NCBI RefSeq assembly: GCF_048128805.1
Contig: NC_136017.1
Coordinates: forward strand, 6,192,307-6,256,306
Direction: 5' to 3'
Length of the DNA: 64,000 bases
Source: Centroberyx gerrardi
Taxonomy: Eukaryota > Chordata > Actinopteri > Beryciformes > Berycidae
Shown: one piece after another, positions 55,301-64,000 of the stretch
Numbering within the stretch: the stretch's first letter is position 1
How the letters are laid out: each line of letters begins with the position of its first letter
Translations under genes and position numbers: made by a program
The notes under the pieces: generated by a model
Database searches by the model: none
The model's input: only the letters and a program-made list of their open reading frames with translations
What the model was told of the DNA's origin: nothing

Positions 55301-58300
55301 AACGTTAGCTAGTTTGCTTCTTATCAAGCTAGGAGGATAGAAAATAATTGGAGCGCTGTCACTTCGCCGCTGTCGGTTGAATTTCGCCATAAACTTGTAC
55401 CGAATCTCAACGGCAAGACAACCGGAGAGTTCAGCCAGGTTTCATGAAAAACCAGGACCAGGAGTGTCCGGGATATCGCGTTGACTAATGCGCAGACCGA
55501 GACTGATCCATAATCATGGTGGAAAAACCGTGCAGATGAAAAGCTGTTTATTGTCTCAGCGATGCGTGTCGACTCCCAGGCCAGTGTGAGGATGTGCGAT
55601 GGGAGTTTGGACCGTTCTATTTCTGGGTACATATTCTCTGACTCCTGTACATGCCGGACGCTTCCTCGAGTTTAGCTGTTATATCAGTTTGACGGAAAAC
55701 TCGCGGGGAGCTGGGTATTCCTGCTGTTGATATTTACTTTTACACTGATATGGTTTTGGTTATCCAGTGGCCCTATTTCAAATTACATGTCAACAGAAAT
55801 ATTCCCTTTCCCCAGCCATGTCATCATCGCCCGAGGTAACAAGCTATTCCAAGCTCGGGGAGATGCTGTGCATGCTGATATGACGTACAGTAGTTTTTGG
55901 GCCGTGGCCACACAAACCCCAGGAACCTCTCTACCTTCACACATCTTGAATCCTACGCCAACTTCTAATGTTGTTTTCCCCCTGTCAGAAAGGTCTGGAG
56001 CAATCACTTTCTCCCCCTCGTGCAGAGGATGGAGGGAAAGGAAGGAAAGAAATAAAGACTGAGTGCGAAGGGAAGAGAGAAAAAATGCGAGGCCACTGGA
56101 AGTGAATGCGAGGGGAATAAGATGGAATGTGAGGACGGAGGAAAGCAATGTGTTCGGAGCGAAAGAGAGAGGAGTCGACGGAGGAGAAAAGACGAAGAGA
56201 GAGACTGAGAGAAGCCGAAAGAAAGACAAGTGGGAGAAAGAGAGACTCTGTGAGAAAGGAGAGGATAGAAGTAGAAGGAGAAAGGGGGGTGGGGGACGGG
56301 GGTGCCGTTGGCGGGGCTGTCAGGTGCTGTCAGGATGATGAATGGGAGGCCAGCCTGGGCCATGAGGGCTCTGATGGGAGCCGCTGAGCTTTACATCACT
56401 CTCCTGAGTGTTTGTGAAAGGTTATTAAAGGCACTTAAATCACCAGGCACTGACACGAGCCCACTACCAGCCACCAAACTTCCCAAACTGCCGGCGATGA
56501 CAACGTCTCCCAATCAAAGCTCGCTCGCGCCGACAAAGGGAAGCGGTCGCATAAGTTCGGACACGTACTGTCAGGGGTGAGGAGGTGGCTGCCGCGCGGA
56601 CAGATTGTCTTTTTCAAAAGAATAATGTGGGGTAAATGGGTTCAACAGTGGTCGTTCATCATTACGGCTGGTTCACAGCCTAGGAATAAGGTTCCTGTCA
56701 AATTAATATCGGCTGTGGCTTGGCAGACAAGGATAATGCCTATTTCTAACACCGGGAACAGCAGCCTTCATATGCATTGCGTTGAATTGTTTTATTACCT
56801 CCGCCGTTTGTTTGTTTGTTTGTCTGTTAGCAGGATTACGGAAAACTACTGGCCCGATTTTCATGAAACTTCGTGGAAGGGTGTAGCATGGGCCAAGGAA
56901 GAACCCATTAAATTTTGGAGCGGATCCGGATCACGAACAAGCAATAATAGCACGAACCTTGGCGGAGGTCTGCGCTCTCCGAGTGCCCTTCTAGTTGTCA
57001 ATAGAATGCTGTTACATGTTCACATGTTTGGATATTTTAGCTGACACTCAGATGTAAAGTGACTCAGTTCAAGGGTTGAGCATCTTGCTGAAGAACACGT
57101 TGACAGGACAGGACACACGGCTATTTTATGGGGATTGAACCCGTGACCTTTCAGTTTCGGCGTAGTCCTTGTAATCGCTAGGCTACCCCCGCTACCCTGG
57201 GAGATGTACCGCATCCAATTAAATGACAGGCAGGTTTGAGGACGAGGCAAACAGGGCTTCATTTGCTGTGTTTTGTGTCTTGCATGTCAGCTAATGGAGT
57301 TGTGCTTGCAGGTTGGTTGCACAGCGTCTCCCCGCTCGATGCGCTGCCTTCTCCGCCGGGACTCGGATGAAAATCCAAATCCACGCTTTTCACGCGACTC
57401 TCACTTCCAATTCAGCTGCAAGCGCTGAACTTTGCTTTGTAAAACGGAGACTCTGCCACACATAATAATACAACACTTGATTGAAATTCTCTTTTCGCCC
57501 GCTCCCCTCCAGCGGGAGGTCAGAGCGCGGACTCAGCTGCGGAGCGACGCCCTTGAAGCTTAGAGGGATTCGGTGTCTTGCTCAAGGACACTCCAGCAGG
57601 ATGGTTACTTCCCCAACATGGGGACTCGAATCTCAGCCCTCCCTTTGAAGGATTGTCTCCCTGCTCGCTACACCACCCTGCTGCCAAAATGCATCTCAGC
57701 CACATTTGTCATTTTCTCTTTGATAATGAAAAATAATGGTAAAGCGAAAGCAGCTCTTGCGCCTGCAATCTGGCTCAGAAAGAGGCTGCCCTTGCTACAG
57801 TGGATCCAATCTAACACAACTAAAACACATTAAAATACAATATATTAGAGTGCAAATAAAAGTTGGAGCTGTAAGCATATTCCAAACACTTTAAAATGCT
57901 ATGTAATTATTCTAATTTATGGGTGTAAATGCCTGGTAAATAATCTAGATCTGCTCCTGGTGTAGCACGGAAAGCTCCAAGATGCTGCCATAGGTCAAGA
58001 ACGAAATTTATTCACGTATTTATTTATTTTTTTTCCACTCACACACACAATGCTTTTTTGAACTTGTGTTGAGTCAGATCTTTTTTTCAGAATATGGATT
58101 TTTGTGTCAGGGTGGGTGTCGGGGCGGCAGCGGAGCAAGAGAGGAGAGTTTGGCTGTCTCGGAGACTATTCCACAGAGCCGGGCCGGGCTGGAGGCCATT
58201 TCATGGTCTCTGATCCTCATTTGTCATTCAGCGGAGTTAAATACTGGTAGGCAAATACCCCCTGACACAGGAGGGTGAGCCGATCGAAAGCAATTAGGCA

Positions 58301-61300
58301 GCTTTCCTTTTATGAAAATTTGTGAGCAATTCCCGAAGGGCGTGAAAAGAAAACCTCCACTTTGGGATTCGAAAAAAAAAAAAAAAGCATTGAGGTTTAG
58401 CGACTTTGTTCGTGCCTTTAGGAAACGGTGAAAGGTAAACCCGACATTGCAGCTCAACAGTTCTGTGACGTTTTGACCATCTGAAGAGTCTCCTTGCCGA
58501 AGTCTATGACATACAGGAGAAGAAGGAATTTGGTTTATTCAACTTGGGAGTCAAATTATGCGAAACCTGTGACAGTGTGTGTGTCTATATCCTGGGAGAG
58601 GATTCACTGAGGAGAGATGCTGTTTTTCTCCCTTCTTCACCACCACCACCACCTCACACACACACACACACACTCCAAATGGCACAAAGTTGCTCACATC
58701 TGCACCTGGGAGCTGCCTGGCTTTCTATCACTTTAAACTGCCTGGAGCTCCAATGTACTCCATGAAATAATGAAATCGATTTATTCTTGAGCAATCAACA
58801 CAGAACAGACCACATTATCCCCTGCATACGGCATATTGAGGCAAAACGATCAATGAGAGTTAGTCCAAGTGTCAAATATTACTTATTGCATCACCATTGT
58901 CCCCATAATAACAGTAAAGAGCGCCCTCCTGGGTGTTATGGCTTTTTTGCAACGGTTAACAATGCATGTGTGCTGTGTGAAAAAAGTTTCTTCAAAGTAG
59001 TCGAAAATATATAAGGAAAGAGCAAGAAAGATCACTAACTAGCTCCCTTGTTTCCATGGGAGTTGGTATCGCAAACCAATGAAGTGCTTTACGGGAATCA
59101 TGCATCTTTGATCAATAAAACCAGTGGTTCTCAACCTTTTTCATATCAAGGATCCCTAATTTAGTCCACATTAGAGCCACAGACCCCCATTTGATGAGAT
59201 TTTGTCTCTGGGACCCAAATCTGAGAATATTTTTATTGTTGGATATGATTTGGTCCAGAATTCCATGACTATCTGTATTGTAGGTAGAGAGATAACAGAG
59301 AAACTATGATCCAAATAGTCAGTCTTCTACATTCTCTAATTGTTCTTGTAAATGAAATAATGAAGTTTAACAATTCATCAATTTGCTGGGGACCCCCTGG
59401 AATGCCCTCAAGGACCCCTGGTGGTCCCCGGACCCCACGTTGAGAACCACTGAAGAAAACCGCTACGAGTCGTCCAGTACTCACGCTGAGTCTGTCCCCT
59501 GCTTTGCCGTCTATGGATGACTCTTTGTGCAACAGGTTGTACTGGGAGATCCTCCTGCTGTCCTTCTCCAGATGTGAGAACATGTCGTGTTGGTAGTAGT
59601 CCATGATGGACAAGGACGTCTCCACACTGCTCCTCTTCAGCGTCTCCTCATTCTGCTCGACTGTGGGGGGAAGAGTTTGTTTTAATGTTTTTATACACTA
59701 CAAGAACCACAAAATCCATGCAAAGAAAAAGCTTCAAGGGCTGCATTGCATTATGGGATATCGAGGGTACTGGTGGTATAGAAATCGGTCTCTCTGCCTC
59801 TTCTACGATGGATTTCTCCCTGTGTGATTGTTGAACTTCGGTACAAAATGGCGGCTCTAGAAAGAAGCCCTCGCTCTTTGATTCTGAGGGACTGACACCA
59901 AAACCTGAAGTTTACTGTTTATCGTTTTAGATCGCTGAAACATTTTCTGCTATCAAACTCATCAAATATCTTACCAAATGCAAGAAACATCACCAATATG
60001 TGTTTCTGATAACAGTGTTATCAGGAAAAAAAAGTGTTTCAGGGTGGATTTTTCTTTTAAGAGTAGTCATGACTTTAAACTATATTATCCCAAGATTCAA
60101 AGGAGACTTTGGATAAGTACCAAGGAGGAAAAAAACATTAAAAAAATATGTTCAGTGGTCACAGGGTCTAAATTTCTTATTACTCAATTTTAACTGAATG
60201 ATGGCTTTGTCAATGAAGTATCTAGTGAAACTTTTTTATTTGTGCGTATTATTTTGTATTGATTAAAATGTGTTTGTAATACAGAACTCTCTATATTTTT
60301 AAGAGCGTAAGACATTATTCAGTACAATTTGCGGTTCAGCTCGCAGGTCAGTGTTTACAGCAGGCTGGAAACGGTCGAGGGAAGTTCATGTATCATTCGA
60401 CGACTGTGTGAAAATTTAATGCTGACCTGAGTTGCTCCTCTTGGTCCTGTTGACCAGGGTCTTTTGCGGCGAGCCCAGTGTGCTTCCGCTGCTGTCGGGT
60501 TCAGTCTCGGTGTCGCTGCCGCTGCTGCTGCCCGAGTACATGCACACTCTCAAGGCCTTTTCCTGTTTACAGCCAAAGAGGGAGCATCCGGTAAGAACAC
60601 AGACATGAAATATTTACAAAGACACAGAGGTGTGGAGTGGAGGTAAATAAAAAGGTGGGTAAGCTGTGAAGAATCTAAACAACAACAACAACAATATATC
60701 TATCTTGGGACACTTTTTTTGTGCGGGATTGTATTTTTTCTTGCGACTCGTCGGTAAACAACAGCGTCCCTTTGGAAATTAGATCCTCATTTTTAATTTT
60801 TACAAGGTTGTCTTATATTTAAAATGTTTTCTATTTTAAAAATGTATACTTTTTCCAGGCTTTAATTATTTAGATGATGAATTTTTTTACTCAATGCTGG
60901 TAAAAGTGCAGTTAAAGAGACTGTCCCATAACTGAGAAGTGGCTGGCTCAATTACAACCCATGTGTTATGAGTCAGCTTAATGCCTAAAATTTTCAAATT
61001 GTAAAACTGTACTAGAACACACAGCTTTGCTCAGGGGCAATGGTGGAAATCTGTGAATTTTTATTTTTCCAAACTTTCTTGGCATTTTACGTTTTTTTTT
61101 TAAGATCTGACAATTGTCAATTCTGAATAACTTCTCATAGACCTGTGCAGAAGAAGAGCCTGTATGTGACTTACACTGGGCACATCAAGGTCCTTCCTCC
61201 TCTCTGTTTCTTTCTCCTTGTCCTCTGTGGCAGCGGCGTTGGTGCTGCGCGGCTCGCTAAGACTCAACCTCTTTGTCCTGATCGCATCTATAATTCAACA

Positions 61301-61408
61301 GACAAAAGGGAAATGAATCACGTGACGTGCGGGAAATAACACACACAAACACACACGCAGGCATAACTGTCGGTACATGCATGCACACACTTTTGGACAG
61401 AAACAGGA

Positions 61409-61446
<38 letters not shown>

Positions 61447-63261
61447 ACACACACGCATGCATTCACCATATGACCTCCCCATATAGACGCGGGGACAGGA
61501 AAACATCATTTCAATTCTTCTAAAGTGACAATCTTGCCCATGACAGACAGACTCATAAACCACAAGATGAGCACATCTTGCACGCTCATTCAGCCAATCC
61601 CCGTCCAATTGTGTGCGCATCCATTTATCTGCATGTGTGAATGGAACTGCATGATATCCAAGCTATCAAACATTAATGGTGTCCAGCCTGCGACTGTTCC
61701 CAGCCATGACTCCTGGCAACTCAGAAATAACAGCTTTCAGCTGTCGCCCCCAAATGACTAAGCACTGGCTTATTATCACTCAGCCTACTGCAGTCTCGGA
61801 CAGACGCCAATTTAATTGTCTCTTAACATTCAGCAGTATTACAATAAAAAGGCGCCTCTGGCCGATGCACCATCTCCATCTAAATAATCTGCATCAAGAA
61901 CATAAAAGTCTATCCACCTCCTTTCTCTCGCCTGTTGGGAAGCAAACAATATAATAGAGGCCGCTCCTATTTAGCACCCCCCGCCTCCTTAAGCTTTGTG
62001 TGTTTTGTGATTGCGCATAATGATGACAGACAGGAGAGCGAGGTGAAGCGTATGCGTACGCTGTACACGGCGAGCTCGGACTTGAACCCGCGCACGTATG
62101 CGTACTAATCAACTCGCTCCGCCGGGAAGCCTCAACAGGAGCCCCTCTCTATTTGCACCGACAGTTGTTACTCAAATTGCTGCCTCTGCAGTGCCACCGC
62201 AGCACCGAGATAAAATAGACGCAGGCTAATGTCCTGTAAGCATAAATCCCAGGGTGTGATCACTCATCCCTGTGTGTTAGTGCGGCTCCAATCAGCCATC
62301 TGATTGCATCCCACCCACCACCATTCTGTTGTGTGCCGTAATGAACGCAGAGGCAGGAGGCGCTTTATGATCTATGACTATGTTGACCTGCTTTACTAAT
62401 TACATTAGCTAGTTACCCTCCAGGCATGGGGTGCATGGGTGTCTAGAGTATGAAGACAAAGAGCCTTTTGTCATTTGGATCGGCCGAGTGTCAATGAATG
62501 TAGATTTGCTTATTGTCGGTGTTGATGCAGTAGCTTCAGACTTCGCTGAACAAACAAGGTTATTCTTTTCATCAAAGTCTGATTATCCCTATATCTACCT
62601 CTCATCTGGTTCAGTTAGGAGTCACTCCTTGAGTGCTTTGGAAGAAAATGTGTTAACATAAAGTAACATTCAATATTTCATTTACCTACTGAAAGGTAAA
62701 TCAAACTGTACAAAGCTTTCAAGGCTTGTCACTTAGCACTTTGCCTTCATGCATCTTAATAATCCCTCTTAATGACATGCAATTCGGTGTATTTTCTGCT
62801 TCAGCCCTGATTGGAGGAGGCCAATTTATAGAAAAGGAAGACATCGCCAGCTAAAAATGACGAATTTCGGGTTACCTCGGAAACAAAGAAACTAGGAGTG
62901 GAGTGCTGAAGACTTGAAGAGGTTTTCGTTCCTAACTTACCTGAGGTGGCTGGTTTGGGCAGGCGGCTCTGGGTGTCGTGGGCGCGGCTGCTCCGGGTCA
63001 CTGCGGGGTCGGAGAGGGAGTGACCCATGCTGGCGGGGGCATGCAGGCGGGTTTTAGGGAGGGAAGGCACTTTCACATTGGGTTGTGAGGGGTCTGGGTG
63101 AGAAGGAGGAGGGTCCCGGTCGAGCTCGGCGGGGCCGCCGGTCACCCCGTCGGGACTGGACTCGGATTTAGGGATGTGGCGACCGCCGGCCCGGGTGACG
63201 GAATCGGGGAGGGGGAAGGTGCCGATCCCGCTGTCCAGGGTTCTCATCTGGCAGCCCGAGC
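49036..63261 (-). CDS. nckap5: Nck-associated protein 5 (NCKAP5), last five coding exons; 5' part outside the window
   Basis: Exons 63261-62941, 61287-61175, 60562-60427, 59660-59485 and 49350-49036 join in frame to 352 aa plus TAG. They encode the C-terminal part of a long, mostly disordered protein. Recognisable blocks are MRTLDSGIGTFPLPDS, the CMYSGSSSGSDTETEPDSSG acidic serine stretch, LSIMDYYQHDMFSHLEKDSR and the C-terminal LSDSLYDSFSSCTSQGSN. These match vertebrate NCKAP5, and less closely NCKAP5L, as I remember them. The family was found through NCK binding and is linked to microtubule ends. A proline-rich segment lies in the first exon seen (PPPSHPDPSQP), and QSRLPKPA in it resembles an EB1-binding SxLP motif. 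The right-most exon has a clean acceptor (TTTAG|), so further exons lie beyond 64,000. The paralog nckap5l is the main alternative. Confidence 0.88.
51678..51844. mobile_element. Short hAT-type MITE
   Basis: The ends read CGGCGGTTCTCAGTC and, in reverse complement, CAGTGGTTCTCAGTCC. The following text (TTGGTCCCGGGGCC / CTGGTCCTCGGGGCC) is also inverted-repeat. It is 167 bp. The flanks AAACAGTA and GCATAGTA agree at five of eight positions, a decayed duplication at best. Confidence 0.7.
53804..54175. mobile_element. Tc1/mariner-derived palindromic MITE, copy 2
   Basis: Same termini (ACTACCAGTCAAAAGTTTGG) and inverted structure as at 13814-14168, in the opposite orientation by its internal asymmetric words. 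Confidence 0.85.
54753..55107. mobile_element. Tc1/mariner-derived palindromic MITE, copy 3
   Basis: Termini TACGCTACCAGTCAAAAG and, in reverse complement, TACTACCAGTCAAAAG, 355 bp. It is nearly identical to the left half of the 13814-14168 copy, so these two are closely related. Confidence 0.85.
56795..57000. mobile_element. MITE-like repeat with CCTCCGCC/GGCGGAGG ends
   Basis: It starts ATTACCTCCGCCG, has GTTTGTTTG repeats and AAGGAAGAACCCATTAAATT, and ends CTTGGCGGAGGTCTGCGC. This is a widespread fish repeat known to me by sight; I do not know its superfamily. Confidence 0.6.
57070..57196 (-). mobile_element. tRNA-derived SINE remnant
   Basis: On the minus strand, AAAGGTCACGGGTTCAATCC carries a good B box, and the tail shows the GAGCAAGAC-type word in decayed form. 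It is related to 38577-38722. Confidence 0.6.
57565..57684 (-). mobile_element. tRNA-derived SINE remnant
   Basis: It has the GTCCTTGAGCAAGACACC word and a decayed tRNA-like head (GTAGCGAGCAGG) on the minus strand. Confidence 0.5.
58639..58676. repeat. (ACC)n and (CA)n microsatellite
   Basis: About four ACC units followed by a CA run. Confidence 0.85.
59122..59452. mobile_element. hAT-type MITE (CAGTGGTTCTCAA family) in the nckap5 intron
   Basis: The ends read CAGTGGTTCTCAACC and, in reverse complement, CAGTGGTTCTCAACGTG, 331 bp apart. The flanks AATAAAAC (59114-59121) and AAGAAAAC (59453-59460) are an 8-bp duplication with one change. It is the inverted counterpart of 40483-40814. Confidence 0.9.
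59485..59660 (-). CDS. nckap5: nckap5 exon (second from the end)
   Basis: Acceptor CCACAG|, donor |GTGAGT. Encodes EQNEETLKRSSVETSLSIMD through GKAGDRLS. Confidence 0.9.
60427..60562 (-). CDS. nckap5: nckap5 exon (third from the end)
   Basis: Acceptor AACAG|, donor |GTCAGC, leaving in phase 1. Encodes EKALRVCMYSGSSSGSD through TLVNRTKRSNS. Confidence 0.87.
61175..61287 (-). CDS. nckap5: nckap5 exon (fourth from the end)
   Basis: Acceptor TTATAG|, donor |GTAAGT. Encodes AIRTKRLSLSEPRS and a highly charged EDKEKETERRKD run. No long open frame marks it; it was found by phase continuity with its neighbours. Confidence 0.8.
61288..62940. other. nckap5 intron with unique AT-rich stretch
   Basis: It contains a (CA)n array at 61416-61444 and, from about 61,790 to 62,400, non-repetitive sequence with few signs of transposons. 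No exon is seen. Confidence 0.5.
61416..61444. repeat. (CA)n microsatellite
   Basis: A pure CA run. Confidence 0.95.
62941..63261 (-). CDS. nckap5: nckap5 exon (fifth from the end)
   Basis: Acceptor CCTTTAG| at 63261 and donor |GTAAGT, entering and leaving in phase 1. Encodes SGCQMRTLDSGIGTFPLPDS through QSRLPKPATS. Confidence 0.88.
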
Positions 63262-64000
63262 CTAAAGGGACAGGGAGAGGTGTGTGACGTCCGGGAGAGA
63301 AGCAGGGGAAACCGACGACGGAAAAGAGAGAGGAGTGCCTGGATTCACATGCAGCGGAAGGGGTTGTGTGTGAACAGGGCGTCTTTAGTGGGTTCAGTAA
63401 CACATAGGCAGGTGGGAAGGGAGACAGAAGACACATCGTTTTCATTCCCTCTCATACAATATTGTGCACAAGGTATACAAAGTGGTTATGAGGCTTCCAC
63501 TGAGCAGTTCAGAGTTGGTTGTACCATCTTCTTGCAATGCAAAGACTGAGGATTGAATGTCTTTTTTTGGGTCACTCACACATAGTAGGGCTTGATTTTC
63601 AGAACGTTTTAGAAGAAAAAATAGATGTCAGTGTGCAGGATTTACTGAGTTTTAGTATTAAATATTTTAGCTCTAAAACACCTTTTTTTAGAAATCCATT
63701 TTGGACGCTCCTCTTTCTTAAGAAATTAATTGCAGCCTCTGCAATTTGGAAATTGCAGAAGGCTAAGAACACTTAGACATCAGACATCCATGACTGAAAC
63801 ATTGTTAGTCGTTACAGTAGAGACACCTGCATGGTTTTAATATGATATACAGTACATTAGCATGATCTGCCACTATTTGTGAAACAAAATACACAACCGC
63901 GCTACACCCAGAGGACGCGTCCCTTCGACTCGCCGGAGTGCATGCCGAGTTGTAATCGGGAGAAACGGCGGCGAGTAGCAACAGATGGACATCATTTAAA
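63262..64000. other. nckap5 intron, runs off the right edge
   Basis: There is no exon or marked repeat. The next upstream nckap5 exon must lie beyond the window. Confidence 0.6.

Larger units (their letters stand above)
49351..59484. other. nckap5 last intron (about 10.1 kb)
   Basis: It contains SINE remnants, hAT and Tc1-type MITEs, a purine-rich segment at 56.03-56.29 kb, a GC-rich patch near 54.42-54.48 kb and unique-looking stretches near 56.34-56.6 and 58.2-58.45 kb. No exon-like frame with splice sites was recognised. Confidence 0.55.

Noticed and set aside
62801-63445. Single-exon reading of the 214-codon minus frame
   Set aside because: The acceptor at 63261 and donor at 62940 fit phase with neighbouring nckap5 exons; the outer parts are intron.

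Overview
The window is vertebrate, almost certainly teleost fish, nuclear DNA. It carries four multi-exon protein-coding genes with GT-AG introns. The encoded proteins are recognisably vertebrate: a tmem182-like claudin-fold protein, actr3 (Arp3), lypd1 and the 3' part of nckap5. The spaces between exons are filled with long dinucleotide repeats and short non-autonomous DNA transposons of types common in teleosts (Tc1/mariner, hAT and TTAA-flanked families). There is no bacterial operon, CRISPR array, phage or viral gene. I cannot name the species; compact introns and the repeat types suggest a percomorph-like fish.

Layout on the + strand coordinate axis: 1-9.7 kb is a gene-free region rich in microsatellites and MITEs. 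tmem182 (5 exons) lies at 9,748-14,574, actr3 (12 exons, complete, 418 aa) at 16,737-25,147, a gene-free interval at 25.2-36.9 kb, lypd1 (3 exons, complete, 146 aa) at 36,969-44,345, a gene-free interval at 44.3-49.0 kb, and the last five coding exons of nckap5 at 49,036-63,261, whose 5' part lies beyond the right edge. All four genes are transcribed from the minus strand, head to tail. Reading frame and intron phase were carried across every junction, and all four models close without a frameshift or internal stop.

The genes do not form a pathway. Arp3 is a core subunit of the Arp2/3 actin nucleator. TMEM182 is a muscle-associated four-pass membrane protein. LYPD1 is a GPI-anchored Ly6 protein that modulates nicotinic receptors. 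NCKAP5 is a large cytoskeleton-associated protein. From memory, human TMEM182, ACTR3, LYPD1 and NCKAP5 all map to chromosome 2q12-q21, so the window looks like a condensed piece of that ancestral block.

I see no undescribed molecular system. The most unusual features are: (i) three hAT-type MITEs with visible 8-bp target duplications, each sitting 24-47 nt inside an intron from a 5' splice site in three different genes; (ii) a 548-bp transposon-like element that begins 14 nt after the nckap5 stop codon and contains short telomere-like repeats; (iii) a roughly 780-bp imperfect AGT/CTA array in an actr3 intron; (iv) a degenerate satellite just upstream of lypd1; and (v) a 219-codon stop-free stretch in AT-rich intergenic DNA.
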